The notes: generated by a model from the letters alone, not told the origin. DNA of 64,000 nt from Caballeronia jiangsuensis (GCA_000648925.1 JFHF01000001.1:62001-126000); one strand, 5' to 3'; numbered from the stretch's first letter, positions 17,889 through 27,484 are shown. A program made the numbers and translations.

Positions 17889-18979
17889 CACTCAGCCACG
17901 CGCCGAAAATCAAGGTGCTGTGCGTCGACGATTCGGCGCTCGTGCGCAGCCTGATGACCGAGATCATCAACTCGCAGCCCGACATGCACGTGTGCGCGAC
18001 CGCGCCCGACCCGCTCGTCGCACGCGAACTGATCAAGCTGCATAACCCGGACGTGCTCACGCTCGACGTCGAAATGCCGCGCATGGACGGCCTCGACTTT
18101 CTCGAGAAGCTGATGCGCCTGCGGCCGATGCCGGTCGTGATGGTGTCGTCGCTGACCGAGCGCGGCAACGAAATCACGCTGCGCGCGCTGGAACTCGGCG
18201 CGGTCGATTTCGTCACGAAGCCGAAGGTCGGCATTCGCGACGGCATGCTCGACTACGCCGAAAAGCTCGCCGACAAGGTGCGCGCCGCATCGCGTGCGCG
18301 CGTGAAGCAGGTGAGCCACGTCGCGCAGACGCAGACGCATGCAGCGCACAAGCCAGCGCCGCATTTCAACAACCCGCTCGTGTCGACGGAAAAGCTCGTG
18401 ATCGTCGGCGCATCGACGGGTGGCACCGAAGCCATCCGCGAAGTGCTCGTGCCGCTGCCGCCCGATGCGCCCGCCGTGCTGATCGCGCAGCACATGCCGC
18501 CGGGCTTCACGAAGTCGTTCGCGCAGCGCCTGAACGGGCTGTGCCGTATCACCGTGAAGGAAGCGGAGCACGGCGAGCGCGTGTTGCCGGGCCACGCGTA
18601 TATCGCGCCGGGCCACGCGCATCTGGTGCTCGCGCGCAGCGGCGCGAACTATGTCGCGCATCTGTCGGACGCGCCGCCGGTGAACCGGCATCGGCCATCG
18701 GTGGATGTGCTGTTCCGCTCGGCGGCGCAGCACGCGGGCAAGAACGCCATCGGCGTGATTCTGACCGGCATGGGCCGCGACGGCGCCGCCGGTCTGCTCG
18801 ACATGCAGCAGGCGGGCGCCTACACGCTCGCGCAGGACGAAGCGAGTTGCGTGGTGTTCGGCATGCCGCGCGAAGCAATTGCAATGGGCGGCGCAAGCGA
18901 AATCGCGCCGCTCTCTGAAATGAGCCGGCGCGTCATGGCGCGGCTTGCCTCGATGGGCGAACGCGTGCAGCGCGTCTGA
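17885..18979 (+). CDS. cheB: Chemotaxis methylesterase CheB
   Basis: 364 residues from the ATG that overlaps the cheD stop. The N-terminal receiver has [12 protein letters not shown], the phospho-Asp in [15 protein letters not shown] and the Lys in VTKPKVG. After a linker of about 40 residues comes the methylesterase domain with the nucleophile Ser in [13 protein letters not shown], the His in [10 protein letters not shown] and the Asp in [11 protein letters not shown]. CheB demethylates receptors once phosphorylated by CheA and gives adaptation opposite to CheR. Complete, no unusual changes seen. Confidence 0.97.
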   Translation: MTLSHAPKIKVLCVDDSALVRSLMTEIINSQPDMHVCATAPDPLVARELIKLHNPDVLTLDVEMPRMDGLDFLEKLMRLRPMPVVMVSSLTERGNEITLRALELGAVDFVTKPKVGIRDGMLDYAEKLADKVRAASRARVKQVSHVAQTQTHAAHKPAPHFNNPLVSTEKLVIVGASTGGTEAIREVLVPLPPDAPAVLIAQHMPPGFTKSFAQRLNGLCRITVKEAEHGERVLPGHAYIAPGHAHLVLARSGANYVAHLSDAPPVNRHRPSVDVLFRSAAQHAGKNAIGVILTGMGRDGAAGLLDMQQAGAYTLAQDEASCVVFGMPREAIAMGGASEIAPLSEMSRRVMARLASMGERVQRV

Positions 18980-19028
18980 ACTTTTTGGATTGAGCGGCGC
19001 CGCCGCATGAGAACTCAAGGGAGTAATG

Positions 19029-19424
19029 ATGGACAAGAACATGAAGATCCTCGTCGTCGACGATTTTCCGACGATGCGCCGTATCGTGCGTAACCTGCTC
19101 AAGGAGCTGGGTTACGGCAACGTCGACGAAGCCGAAGACGGCGCGGCCGGCCTCGCGCGCCTGCGCGGCGGCGGCTTCGACTTCGTGATCACCGACTGGA
19201 ACATGCCGAACCTCGACGGCCTTTCGATGCTCCAGCAGATCCGCGCGGACGCGGCGCTCGCGCATCTGCCGGTGCTGATGGTGACGGCGGAGTCGAAGAA
19301 GGAAAACATCATCGCGGCGGCGCAAGCGGGCGCGAACGGTTATGTGGTGAAGCCCTTCACGGCCGCCACGCTCGACGAGAAGCTCACCAAGATTCTCGAG
19401 AAGATGGCCAAAGCCGGGAGCTGA
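19029..19424 (+). CDS. cheY: Chemotaxis response regulator CheY
   Basis: 131 residues. The start at 19029 is five bases after GGGAG; the ATG at 19026 is only two bases from it and would add one Met. The protein matches CheY closely: [22 protein letters not shown], phospho-Asp in [28 protein letters not shown], and the Lys in [14 protein letters not shown]. Phosphorylated CheY binds the flagellar switch. It is followed after two bases by cheZ, whose product removes the phosphate. Confidence 0.97.
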   Translation: MDKNMKILVVDDFPTMRRIVRNLLKELGYGNVDEAEDGAAGLARLRGGGFDFVITDWNMPNLDGLSMLQQIRADAALAHLPVLMVTAESKKENIIAAAQAGANGYVVKPFTAATLDEKLTKILEKMAKAGS

Positions 19425-19426
19425 TC

Positions 19427-20131
19427 GTGAACGATCTGACCACTGAACTGGCAGCCGCGGTTGCCGAAGCTGAAGCCGATCCATCGAGCGATCGCATCCT
19501 CGCGCGCATCGGACAGCTCACGCGCACGCTGCGTGACTCGATGCGCGAGCTCGGCCTCGACAAGCAGGTCGAAGCCGCCGCGCAAGCCGTGCCCGACGCG
19601 CGCGACCGGTTGAAATATGTCGCGACGATGACCGAGCAGGCCGCAGAGCGCGCGCTCAACGCGATCGAGCTCGCGAAGCCGATGCAGGAAGCGATGCAGA
19701 CGGAAGCGCAGGCGCTCGACGCGCGCTGGGCCAAATGGTACGACGCGCCGCTCGCGCAGGGCGAGGCGGGCGAGCTTCTCGCGCAAACGCGCACGTTCCT
19801 GCAGAGCGTGCCGGAGCGGACCCAGGCGACCAACGCGCAGTTGCTGGAGATCATGCTCGCGCAGGACTTCCAGGATCTGACCGGGCAGGTGATCAAGAAG
19901 ATTACGGACGTCGTGTATCTGATCGAACAGCAATTGCTGGGCGTGTTGCTCGAAAACATCGCGCCGGAGCGGCGCGAGCAGTTCGCGGCATCGGCGGCGG
20001 CGCTGATGTCGTCGGCGACCGGCAGTCCGGAAAGCTTGCTCAACGGGCCGCAGATCAAGCCGGAAGGGCGCAGCGACGTCGTGCAGGATCAATCGCAAGT
20101 GGACGATCTGCTCGCCAGCCTCGGCTTCTGA
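19427..20131 (+). CDS. cheZ: CheY phosphatase CheZ
   Basis: 234 residues from a GTG two bases after the cheY stop. The long helical hairpin is typical. The catalytic segment LAQDFQDLTGQVIKKI holds the conserved Asp and Gln that E. coli CheZ uses to dephosphorylate CheY. The C-terminus, QVDDLLASLGF, is the amphipathic CheY-binding peptide. Presence of cheZ together with cheD is common in beta-proteobacteria. It is the last gene of the flagellar/chemotaxis block. Confidence 0.96.
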   Translation: MNDLTTELAAAVAEAEADPSSDRILARIGQLTRTLRDSMRELGLDKQVEAAAQAVPDARDRLKYVATMTEQAAERALNAIELAKPMQEAMQTEAQALDARWAKWYDAPLAQGEAGELLAQTRTFLQSVPERTQATNAQLLEIMLAQDFQDLTGQVIKKITDVVYLIEQQLLGVLLENIAPERREQFAASAAALMSSATGSPESLLNGPQIKPEGRSDVVQDQSQVDDLLASLGF

Positions 20132-20180
20132 GGCGCTTTCAAATAGTCGTCGTTTCGACGTACTCAGCGTTACAAAGACA

Positions 20181-20215
20181 CGCGGAGCGCATACCATTGC
20201 GCTCCGCGTTTTTTA
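20181..20215 (+). terminator. Terminator at the end of the chemotaxis operon
   Basis: A 10-bp GC-rich stem (CGCGGAGCGC with its complement at 20199-20208) followed by six T. It lies 50 bases after the cheZ stop. Confidence 0.93.
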
Positions 20216-20381
20216 TTGTGTGCGCTTGCGAACGTTAGGACTATTCCTCGCGGCTGGCATACTGATGGTATTCGCGCTCGAAAAAACAGGGGCGAAATGC
20301 GGTGGCGCATCTGTCACTCAATCGTCAAGAGCCGGTCGCGAGCAGGGGCACGCGGCCGATCGAAAACCGATAGGAGGCCCA

Positions 20382-20918
20382 GTGAAGGCACCGAAGCAAT
20401 CCCGTCATGGGCATCTTGTAAGCGCGCTCGCGTTCGTCGCGGGCGCATTGAGCGTGTGTACGGCGCCAGCCTACGCAGTGCTCGGCGGCGAGCCAATGAG
20501 CGCGCCGCAAGGCGCCGCCACGGCGTCCACGACAGCAGTCGCGCGGGCCGCGGTCGCGAGCGGCGCATCGAACGCATCGTCGGCGGCAGCAACGTCGGCG
20601 TCGAACTACACCGTTCTCACGACCACGCTCGCGAGCGGCACGGTCATCAACGAATACTTGTCCGCGCAGGGTGTGGTGTTCGGCATCGCGTGGCACGGGC
20701 CGCGCGTGCCGGACCTCGCCAGCCTGCTCGGCAGCTATTTCCCGCAGTATCAGCAGGGCCTGAAGGCGCAGCGCGCCGCGCGTGGCGGCCGTGGGCAGGT
20801 AAGCGTGCAGGATTCCGGGCTTGTCGTGGAATCGGGCGGTCACATGGGCTCGTTCGCGGGCAGCGCGTATCTGCCGCAATCGTTGCCCGCCGGCGTATCC
20901 GCCAGCGATATCCAGTAA
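20382..20918 (+). CDS. DUF2844 exported protein
   Basis: 178 residues from a GTG at 20382 with a perfect AGGAGG four bases before. A signal peptide is present (hydrophobic LVSALAFVAGALSVC then cleavage after AYA), followed by AVLGGEPMSAP, the start seen in DUF2844 proteins. An Ala/Ser/Thr-rich linker leads to a domain with TTTLASGTVINEYL, VFGIAWHGP and RVPDLASLLGSYFPQY. The function of DUF2844 is unknown; it is usually found beside a DUF3443 gene, as here (17 bases downstream). It is probably periplasmic or surface exposed. Confidence 0.88.
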   Translation: MKAPKQSRHGHLVSALAFVAGALSVCTAPAYAVLGGEPMSAPQGAATASTTAVARAAVASGASNASSAAATSASNYTVLTTTLASGTVINEYLSAQGVVFGIAWHGPRVPDLASLLGSYFPQYQQGLKAQRAARGGRGQVSVQDSGLVVESGGHMGSFAGSAYLPQSLPAGVSASDIQ

Positions 20919-20935
20919 GCGACGGGAGACTCAGT

Positions 20936-22252
20936 ATGCATCGAACGACACTCGGCCATCCCGCCCTCTCTTCATCCCGACGCGGCGGCTTCGCCCGCTG
21001 GCTCGGCGTGCTCTGTCTGTCCGTCATGCTCGCGGCCTGCGGCGGCGGCAGCGACAACAACTCCAGTTCCAGCAGCGGCGGCTCGTCGTCGGGCGGCGGT
21101 TCCGGCGGCGGCTCGGGCGGCGGCAGCTCCGGCACCAGCAGCGCGAACGCGCAGCCGATCGCGCCCAACGGCACGAACGCGGTGCCGATCAACGTCAACA
21201 CCGGCGTCGCGGGCTTCGTCAATATCCCGAACGTCTCGGTGACGGTGTGCGCGCCGGGCTCGTCGGTGTGTCAGCAGATCGACAACATTCAGCTCGATAC
21301 GGCGTCGTTCGGCCTGCGCATTCTCGGATCGGCGGCGCAGTCCGTGCTCGGCAATCTGCCCGTTTCGCAAGCATCGAACGGCGGCCAGCTCGCCGAATGC
21401 GCTGGCTTCGCCGACGGCTATACGTGGGGCACCGTGCGCACCGCCGACGTGAAGATGGGTACGGAAGTCGCGTCGAACGTGCCGATCCAGATCATCGGCG
21501 ACCTGAACGCATCGGCGGCGCCCACCGGCGATAACGGCTGTCCGTCGGGCAACGACGAGAACACCACCGGCGACATCGGCGCGAACGGCATTCTCGGCAT
21601 CGGCGCGCAGACATACGACTGCGGCAACGGATGCGTGAGCACGTCGCTCAACGCGATGTACTTCGCGTGCAGCAACGGCGCGAACTGCTCGCCGGTCGCC
21701 GTGCCGCTCGCGCAGCAGGTGACGAATCCCGTCACGAAGTTCGCGGTCAACAACAACGGCGTGATCGTGCAGTTGCCGCCGGTTCCTGATAACGGCGCGG
21801 CCAGTGCGACCGGCGTGCTGATATTCGGCATCGGCACGCAGAGCAACAACACGGTGAGCGGCGTGACGAAGTACGGGACGGATCCCTACGGCGACCTGAA
21901 CGGCACCTACAAGGGCAAGACGTACAAGACGTTCTTCGACACGGGATCGAACGGCAATTTCTTCCAGGATAATTTCCCGCAGTGCTCGAGTTCGACCGCG
22001 TTCTATTGTCCGAGCTCGCAGCAGTCGCTGTCGACGACCATCGTCGGCACCGAAGGCAACAGCGCTGTCGTGCCGTTCCTGCTCGCCAACGCAAGTACGC
22101 TGACCTCGGGCAAGAACAAGTTCGCGTTCAATAGCCTCGGCGGCCAGTTGAGCATGTCGAACTTCTTCGACTTCGGTCTGCCGTTCTTCTTCGGCCGGCA
22201 CGTGTATGTCGGATACGAGTTGCCGAACAACCCGGCTTACGTTGCGTTCTGA
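20936..22252 (+). CDS. DUF3443 lipoprotein with two aspartic-protease-like motifs
   Basis: 438 residues from the ATG at 20936. The lipobox LAAC puts the lipidated Cys at 35; then comes a Ser/Gly linker of about 35 residues. The remaining 370 residues match the DUF3443 family. Two segments look like the active-site loops of pepsin-type proteases: IQLDTASFGLRI (Asp121) and TFFDTGSNGNFF (Asp335). Each lies after a beta-strand-like run and the separation of 214 residues suits a two-lobed fold. The first loop has Ala in place of Gly. Six or more Cys suggest disulphides. The family is formally uncharacterised; protease activity is inference. It pairs with the DUF2844 gene. Confidence 0.85.
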   Translation: MHRTTLGHPALSSSRRGGFARWLGVLCLSVMLAACGGGSDNNSSSSSGGSSSGGGSGGGSGGGSSGTSSANAQPIAPNGTNAVPINVNTGVAGFVNIPNVSVTVCAPGSSVCQQIDNIQLDTASFGLRILGSAAQSVLGNLPVSQASNGGQLAECAGFADGYTWGTVRTADVKMGTEVASNVPIQIIGDLNASAAPTGDNGCPSGNDENTTGDIGANGILGIGAQTYDCGNGCVSTSLNAMYFACSNGANCSPVAVPLAQQVTNPVTKFAVNNNGVIVQLPPVPDNGAASATGVLIFGIGTQSNNTVSGVTKYGTDPYGDLNGTYKGKTYKTFFDTGSNGNFFQDNFPQCSSSTAFYCPSSQQSLSTTIVGTEGNSAVVPFLLANASTLTSGKNKFAFNSLGGQLSMSNFFDFGLPFFFGRHVYVGYELPNNPAYVAF

Positions 22253-22262
22253 TGTGCCGATG

Positions 22263-22291
22263 ACCTGACCGGAGATCGATTCCGGTCAGGT
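22263..22291. terminator. Perfect 11-bp hairpin after the DUF3443 gene
   Basis: Stem 22263-22273 with 22281-22291, loop of seven bases. No T-run follows, so it may act with the next hairpin or protect the mRNA 3' end. Confidence 0.6.
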
Positions 22292-22303
22292 GGTCCGCAA
22301 ATG

Positions 22304-22339
22304 AAAAACCGGCTGCGTTTTCGCGCAGCCGGTTTTTTT
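22304..22339. terminator. Bidirectional terminator between the DUF3443 and SDR genes
   Basis: Stem AAAAACCGGCTGCG with its complement, loop of four to six bases, a run of seven T on the plus strand and A/T-rich flank on the minus. It ends the DUF3443 unit and lies two bases beyond the SDR stop codon. Confidence 0.92.
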
Positions 22340-22340
22340 G

Positions 22341-23114
22341 TCACTCGCTCGCACGCGGTTTGCGTGGCGCGCGTTCGGCGAGTGCATCGTAGAGCCAGCG
22401 CGGGAGCGCGTGCATCAGCATGCCCGCGATGCGCATCTGCCAGGGAAAGGTCGCATAACGCACCTTGCGATCGATGGCGTCGGCGGTTTTCGCGGTGAAG
22501 CGGTCGGCGTCCATGAGAAAGGGCATCCGATACGGATTGTGCGCGGTCATCTCCGAGCGCACGTAACCCGGCGCGATCGTGACGACGGCCACGCCGAGCG
22601 GCCGCATTTCGACGCGCAAGGCTTCCAGATACTTCGCCACCGCCGACTTCGACGCGCTGTACGCGCCGCCGCCCGGCAACCCGCGCACGCCCGCGACGCT
22701 CGCAATGCCGACCAGCGTGCCGCGCCGCGCCGATGTCATCGACGCGACGAAGGGCTCGAACGTCGCGACCATGCCGAAGTAGTTCACGTCCATCACGGTG
22801 CGGAAGGTGTCGAGATCGCCGTGACCCGTCAGCGCGCCGCGGCTCATGCCCGCGTTCGCGATGACGATATCCGCCGGGCCATGCTCCGCGATGAAACGGC
22901 GCGCGGCATCGGCGAGCGCATCGGCGTCGCGCACGTCGGCGGGGTAGATCGAGATGGCGCTTTGAGGATGGCGGGCCGCGAAGGCCGCGAGGGAATCGGC
23001 GCGGCGGGCGACGAGGCCGAGCACGGCCCCGCGCTTCACATATTCCTCGGCCAGTGCGAGGCCGATGCCGCTCGATGCGCCGGTGATGAAGACCTTCAGG
23101 CGAACTGCTGTCAT
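22341..23114 (-). CDS. Short-chain dehydrogenase/reductase
   Basis: 257 residues, classical SDR length. Cofactor loop TGASSGIGLALAEEY at the N-terminus, NAG in VIANAGMSRG, catalytic Ser in GIASVAGVRG and YxxxK in GGAYSASKSAVAKYL. The Arg/Asp pattern after the second strand (VARRADS) suggests NADP preference. Substrate unknown; the C-terminal MRIAGMLMHALPRWLYDALAER looks like a membrane-associating amphipathic tail found in YdfG/DltE-like SDRs. It is 17 bases after dsbA on the same strand and may be co-transcribed. Confidence 0.92.
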   Translation of the reverse strand: MTAVRLKVFITGASSGIGLALAEEYVKRGAVLGLVARRADSLAAFAARHPQSAISIYPADVRDADALADAARRFIAEHGPADIVIANAGMSRGALTGHGDLDTFRTVMDVNYFGMVATFEPFVASMTSARRGTLVGIASVAGVRGLPGGGAYSASKSAVAKYLEALRVEMRPLGVAVVTIAPGYVRSEMTAHNPYRMPFLMDADRFTAKTADAIDRKVRYATFPWQMRIAGMLMHALPRWLYDALAERAPRKPRASE

Positions 23115-23131
23115 GCCGGCGCGAACGGGAT

Positions 23132-23779
23132 TTACAGCTTCTTGTCGCGGACTTGCTGGACGAGGAAGTCCATCACCTGCGTCGTGCCCGGCAGGCTGTT
23201 GGTCATCGCCGGACCGGTTTCGTACTTGCCCTGCACGATGACCGTCGGCACGCCGTCGATCTTGTAGTCCTGCAGGAGCTTGGCGTCGCGCTGCACCGCG
23301 CTCTGCGTCGAGAACGAGTTATACGCGTCCATGTACTTCTTCGGATCGATGCCCTGCGTCTTGAGGAAGTCCGCCTGCGCCTGCGGCGTCAGCAGATAGT
23401 TCTTCTTCACGTGGATTTCGTTGAACACGGCCGGCGTGACCTTTTCAGCGACGCCGAGCGCGTCGAGCGCGTGATACATCTTCGAATGCGGGATGAAGTC
23501 GTCGCGGAAAGCCACCGGCACGCGCTTTAACACGACGTCCGGGCCTTGCTTCTTCGCCCATGCCTCGATGTACGGCTCGAACTCGTTGCAGTGCGGGCAG
23601 CCGTACCAGAAGAACTCGATGACCTCGACCTTGCCCGCGGGCGCCGCGACCGGCTGAGCCGTCTGCAGCACCGTGTAGTCCTTGCCGGCGGCGGGCGCGG
23701 CCATCGCCGAACTCGCGACGCTCATCGATGCGGCTGCGATGCCAAGGGAGAGAGCCAACGCGCTAAAGATTTTTTTCAT
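23132..23779 (-). CDS. dsbA: Thiol:disulphide interchange protein DsbA
   Basis: 215 residues from the ATG at 23779. A signal peptide ends at SAMAAPA near residue 30. The thioredoxin-like catalytic motif is FFWYGCPHCNEF (Cys61, Cys64), the CPHC form of DsbA; the cis-Pro loop is GVPTVIV. DsbA puts disulphides into exported proteins, using DsbB as oxidant. The gene lies between the SPOR-domain gene (upstream) and an SDR gene, the arrangement I associate with Burkholderia. Confidence 0.96.
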   Translation of the reverse strand: MKKIFSALALSLGIAAASMSVASSAMAAPAAGKDYTVLQTAQPVAAPAGKVEVIEFFWYGCPHCNEFEPYIEAWAKKQGPDVVLKRVPVAFRDDFIPHSKMYHALDALGVAEKVTPAVFNEIHVKKNYLLTPQAQADFLKTQGIDPKKYMDAYNSFSTQSAVQRDAKLLQDYKIDGVPTVIVQGKYETGPAMTNSLPGTTQVMDFLVQQVRDKKL

Positions 23780-23870
23780 GATTGAAGAGGGTACGCAATG
23801 GATACGCGACGGAACAAAAGCAGGTTCGTCAGTGGGACATACGACGCTTAAACCACGCTTAAATGTCAAA

Positions 23871-23914
23871 GCGCTCGCGCGGCCGCGTTGCAGCCGCGCA
23901 GGCGCTTTGTTGCG
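23871..23914 (-). terminator. Hairpin after the SPOR-domain gene
   Basis: CAAAGCGC pairs with GCGCTTTG at the ends of the interval and an inner GC-rich arm extends the stem, with some bulges. It starts right at the SPOR gene stop on the minus strand. It lacks a long T-run, so terminator strength is uncertain. Confidence 0.55.
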
Positions 23915-24664
23915 TTATTGCTTCGAGAAACGGATCACAGCGGTATCGACGCCCGCGTCGGACAGGCGCTGACGCGCGGTATTCATGTCCTCGAACTTCG
24001 CGAACGGTCCGATGCGCACACGATAGTACGTCACGCCGCCCGCATCGCGCTGCGTGACCTTCGATTCGAAGCCCTGGAAGCCGAGGCGTGCGCGCTGCTG
24101 CTCCGCATCCGCCTGCGTCTTGTATGCGCCCACCTGCAGGAAATAACCGGTGTTCGGCTCGCCGGGCGCGGGCGGCGTGGCCTTAGCCGTCGTGGGCGCC
24201 GAGCCGCCCTTCGGCGGCGTGGCCGTGGCGTTGCTCGTCGCGTTCGGCGCGGCCTCAGGCTTCTTCGCGGGCGTCGTGCTCGCGGTCTTCGGCGCGGATG
24301 CCGTCGTGCCCGAAGGCGGCACTTCGACGATCTGCGGCTCGTCGAGCATGCCCGACGACTGCGTCTGATTGTTGGTCTGGCCTGGCGCGGTGTTCGGCGG
24401 CGTCGGCTGCGCGGCTTGCGGCACCGGCTGGCCCGGCGTCTTGCCTTGCAGCGGACGGTTCGGATCGTACGGTTGCGCGGCGGCGGGTGCGGAGTTGGCC
24501 TCCGACGGCGGCGCGACCTTCGCCACGAACGGCGTGGGCGCACGCGTGATGTATAGCGCGACGATCACGGCGATCGCGAGGCCGACGATCAGGCCCAGCA
24601 CGATGCCGATAAACGTTCCCCCGGTTTGTTTCGACTGCTTCGATGTGCGGCGTGGTTTTGCCAT
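23915..24664 (-). CDS. SPOR-domain inner-membrane protein (FtsN-like)
   Basis: 249 residues from the ATG at 24664 with AGGTGA eight bases upstream. N-terminal MAKPRR basic stretch, one membrane segment (about residues 18-40), a long Pro/Ala/Thr/Lys-rich periplasmic spacer, and a C-terminal SPOR domain from about 170 (GYFLQVGAYKTQADAEQQRARL, then YYRVRIGPF). SPOR domains bind denuded peptidoglycan at the division site. The topology is that of FtsN, but short SPOR proteins are numerous. The gene lies between argS and dsbA and is probably co-transcribed with argS. Confidence 0.9.
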   Translation of the reverse strand: MAKPRRTSKQSKQTGGTFIGIVLGLIVGLAIAVIVALYITRAPTPFVAKVAPPSEANSAPAAAQPYDPNRPLQGKTPGQPVPQAAQPTPPNTAPGQTNNQTQSSGMLDEPQIVEVPPSGTTASAPKTASTTPAKKPEAAPNATSNATATPPKGGSAPTTAKATPPAPGEPNTGYFLQVGAYKTQADAEQQRARLGFQGFESKVTQRDAGGVTYYRVRIGPFAKFEDMNTARQRLSDAGVDTAVIRFSKQ

Positions 24665-24800
24665 CGTATGAATCACCTGCGAGAAAGTCTTCTGGTTGGG
24701 CGACGATTATAGCCGTGGGTCAAGACACGCCTGCGCCAGGCTCCCGTCCGCGCACGCCGAAAACTCCTAATTTCGGCGTGTGCAACGGGGCAGCGGGCGA

Positions 24801-26585
24801 TTACATCTTTTGAGGAGCGGAAACGCCGATGGTCGCGAGACCGTTTTCGAGGACCTGGCGTGTCGCCGCCAGCAGCGCGATGCGCGCGGTGCGTTCCTTC
24901 TCGTCGTCCACGAGCACGCGCTCCGCATTGTAGAACGAGTGAAATTCGCCAGCGAGGTCGCGCAGATAGAACGCGACCGCGTGCGGCGCGAGTTCCTCGG
25001 CGGCGTGGGCGAGCATCTCCGGGAACTCGGCGAGCTTGTTGAGCAGCGCCATCGCGCGATCGCTCGACAGCGGCGAGAGGTCGGCTTGCGCCGCCTTCGA
25101 CACGTCGCCCGCGTAGCGGTCCTTCCAGTCGCTCAGAATCGTGCAGATGCGCGCGTGCGCGTACTGCACGTAGTACACCGGGTTTTCGTCGTTCTGCTTG
25201 AGCGCGAGGTCGATATCGAACACGAATTCGGTATCCGCCTTGCGCGAGATCAGGAAGAAGCGCACGGCGTCGCGGCCACGGCGGATGGTGTCCTCGTCGA
25301 TCTGGTCGGGCGCGGTCTCGTGGCCCGGCGTGAGGCCGCCCGACCATTCGATCAGATCGCGCACGGTCACGTAGCTGCCCGCGCGCTTGGAAATCTTCAC
25401 TTCCTGGCCGTCGCGCATGACGGTCACCATCTTGTGCAGCACGTAGTCCGGATAGCCCTTCGGAATGCCGACGCCGAGCCCTTGCAGGCCGGCGCGCACG
25501 CGCGCGATCGTGCCGTGATGGTCCGAGCCCTGGATATTGATGACCTTCGTGTAGCCGCGCTCCCACTTGGTCACGTGATACGCGACGTCCGGCACGAAGT
25601 ACGTGTACGTGCCGTCGGACTTCTTCATGACGCGGTCTTTGTCGTCGCCATTGTCGGTGGTGCGCAGCCACAGCGCGCCGTCCTGCTCGTAAGTCTTGCC
25701 TGCATCGACGAGCGCCGCGACCGTCTTCTCGACGCGGCCTTCCTTGTACAGCGACGACTCCAGATAGAACTGGTCGAATTTCACGCCGAACGCGGTCAGA
25801 TCCATGTCCTGTTCGTGACGCAGATACGCGACCGCGAAGTGACGGATGGCGTCGATATCCTCGACGTCGCCCTTGCCCTTGACCGGCTCGCCGTCTTTCG
25901 CGGCGACCGTTTCGCCCGCCATGTAGTCGCGCGCGATATCGGCGATGTACTCGCCGTTGTACGCGGCTTCCGGCCATTCGGCATCGCCCGGCTTGAGGCC
26001 GCGCGCGCGCAACTGAGTCGAGGCGGCGAGGTTGGCGATCTGCACGCCCGCGTCGTTGTAGTAGAACTCGCGATGCACGTCGTAGCCCTGCGTTTCGAGC
26101 AGGTTCGAGAGCGCATCGCCGAGCGCGGCCTGACGGCCGTGGCCGACGTGCAGCGGACCCGTCGGATTCGCCGACACGAATTCGACGAGCACGTGCCTGC
26201 CCGCGTCGCGCGTCGAGCGGCCGAAGCTCGCGCCGTCGCCCAGCACGGCCGGGATCACCGCTTGCTTCGCGGTGGCTGCAAGACGCAGATTGATGAAGCC
26301 GGGACCCGCCACTTCGGCGCTCTCGACGAGACCTTTCGCGGCCGGAAGGCCGAGCACCGCATCGACGATCTGCTGCGCGAGCTGGCGCGGATTCGCGCGC
26401 AGCGGCTTGGCGAGCTGCATCGCGACATTCGACGCCACGTCGCCGTGCGCCGCGACCTTCGGTCGTTCGAGGACGATCGTAGGCGTGACGAAGGCCGCTT
26501 CGCTGGCGCCTTGAGTGGCTTGCGCGACCTGCTGGACCGCGTCGGTGAGGAGCGTTTCGAGAGTGTGTTTGTGTGCGGGCAGCAT
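24801..26585 (-). CDS. argS: Arginyl-tRNA synthetase
   Basis: 594 residues. Class I synthetase: the HIGH box is in [18 protein letters not shown], preceded by the Arg-tRNA N-terminal domain, and the KMSK-equivalent is [11 protein letters not shown], a variant usual for ArgRS. The C-terminal anticodon-binding helix bundle carries [13 protein letters not shown] and the terminal [13 protein letters not shown]. It charges tRNA-Arg in the cytosol. The argS-SPOR-dsbA order is conserved in related bacteria. Confidence 0.98.
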   Translation of the reverse strand: MLPAHKHTLETLLTDAVQQVAQATQGASEAAFVTPTIVLERPKVAAHGDVASNVAMQLAKPLRANPRQLAQQIVDAVLGLPAAKGLVESAEVAGPGFINLRLAATAKQAVIPAVLGDGASFGRSTRDAGRHVLVEFVSANPTGPLHVGHGRQAALGDALSNLLETQGYDVHREFYYNDAGVQIANLAASTQLRARGLKPGDAEWPEAAYNGEYIADIARDYMAGETVAAKDGEPVKGKGDVEDIDAIRHFAVAYLRHEQDMDLTAFGVKFDQFYLESSLYKEGRVEKTVAALVDAGKTYEQDGALWLRTTDNGDDKDRVMKKSDGTYTYFVPDVAYHVTKWERGYTKVINIQGSDHHGTIARVRAGLQGLGVGIPKGYPDYVLHKMVTVMRDGQEVKISKRAGSYVTVRDLIEWSGGLTPGHETAPDQIDEDTIRRGRDAVRFFLISRKADTEFVFDIDLALKQNDENPVYYVQYAHARICTILSDWKDRYAGDVSKAAQADLSPLSSDRAMALLNKLAEFPEMLAHAAEELAPHAVAFYLRDLAGEFHSFYNAERVLVDDEKERTARIALLAATRQVLENGLATIGVSAPQKM

Positions 26586-26845
26586 GCTGAATGTGATCCA
26601 GTGGAGCGGGAGCGGACGCGGCGCGTACCGGCGTCTGCATCGACTCGGACGGGCGACTGTGCGGCGCGTCGGCCCCGGTATGTGATGTTCGCAGCCGAAC
26701 AGAAGCGGCTACCACATAAAGTGGGGATTTTAGCAGGTGCTAATATGTCGAATCAGGGTGTCGTCATGTTGTCAGGGAGACCGGCTCGTCTGCGCGTTTC
26801 GTTTGCAAACCGCCAATGACCCAACATAAACAAAAGGACCATGCC

Positions 26846-27172
26846 ATGCTCATCACATTCAAAACCTCGGCCGCACCGGATGTCATGATGCTCGAAGACC
26901 TCGCGGAGTACTTGCTCGGCATCATCGGCAAGCAGCTCAACGAGCGCGGCGTCATCACTCACGACGAACTGCCTTCGGCCATTCAGAAACTCGAATCCGC
27001 CATCGTCACCGACAAGAAAGTGCGCGCCGAGCACGACGGCCATTTCCACGAAGGCGAGGAAGGCCACGAGCCGCACGAGATTCCCATCGGGCTCGCACAG
27101 CGCGCCTATCCGTTCCTGGATATGCTGCGCCTCGCGCAAAAGGACAATACGGACATTCTCTGGGGCGTCTGA
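26846..27172 (+). CDS. DUF1840 protein
   Basis: 108 residues, start at the ATG after AAGGACCATGCC. It begins MLITFKTSAAPDVMMLEDLA, a family pattern. A His/Glu-rich stretch in the middle (HDGHFHEGEEGHEPHE) might bind metal. The C-terminus carries GLAQRAYPFLDML. DUF1840 is common in beta-proteobacteria but has no known function. No signal or membrane segment. It stands alone between argS (divergent) and a convergent small gene. Confidence 0.88.
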   Translation: MLITFKTSAAPDVMMLEDLAEYLLGIIGKQLNERGVITHDELPSAIQKLESAIVTDKKVRAEHDGHFHEGEEGHEPHEIPIGLAQRAYPFLDMLRLAQKDNTDILWGV

Positions 27173-27197
27173 TTCGCGCTATTCGCAGCGCGCGCAA

Positions 27198-27235
27198 ACA
27201 AAAAACCCGCATCGTCGCCGATGCGGGTTTTTTTC
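27198..27235. terminator. Bidirectional terminator after the DUF1840 gene
   Basis: Stem AAACCCGCATCG with its complement CGATGCGGGTTT, a short loop, seven T on the plus strand and A-run on the other side. It serves the DUF1840 gene and the convergent small gene at 27278-27484. Confidence 0.95.
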
Positions 27236-27277
27236 TTCCGATGAAACGTCTGACGGCTTCGGTCGCGGTGCTGCGAA

Positions 27278-27484
27278 TTACTGCGACTGACCGCTTTCCG
27301 CGCCGGCGGGTTTCGCAGGCGTATGCGGCTTTTTCGGCTTCTTCGGCTTCTTCTTGTGCTCCGACTGCGGCGGCGAGTAGGAAGACGCCTGAGTGCTGCT
27401 CGCTTGCGCGAAAGCAGCGGAGCTCGATGCTGCGAGCAAAGCCGCGGCGATCGCTACGGTTACGGCGGACGTCATCTTCTTCAT
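27278..27484 (-). CDS. Small exported Lys/Pro-rich protein
   Basis: 68 residues. Signal peptide MKKMTSAVTVAIAAALLAAS with cleavage after AFA. The mature part is Ser/Gln-rich, then a very basic KKKPKKPKKPHTPAKP tail. Upstream on the minus strand AGAAAG precedes the ATG. No domain recognised. Such small cationic exported proteins occur near many Burkholderia genes; function unknown. Coding is supported by the clear signal peptide and the terminator downstream. Confidence 0.7.
   Translation of the reverse strand: MKKMTSAVTVAIAAALLAASSSAAFAQASSTQASSYSPPQSEHKKKPKKPKKPHTPAKPAGAESGQSQ

Noticed and set aside
26730..26741. Short palindrome TAGCA-GG-TGCTA upstream of argS
   Set aside because: Ten paired bases in an AT-richer gap can easily occur by chance; there is no supporting context such as a regulator gene.
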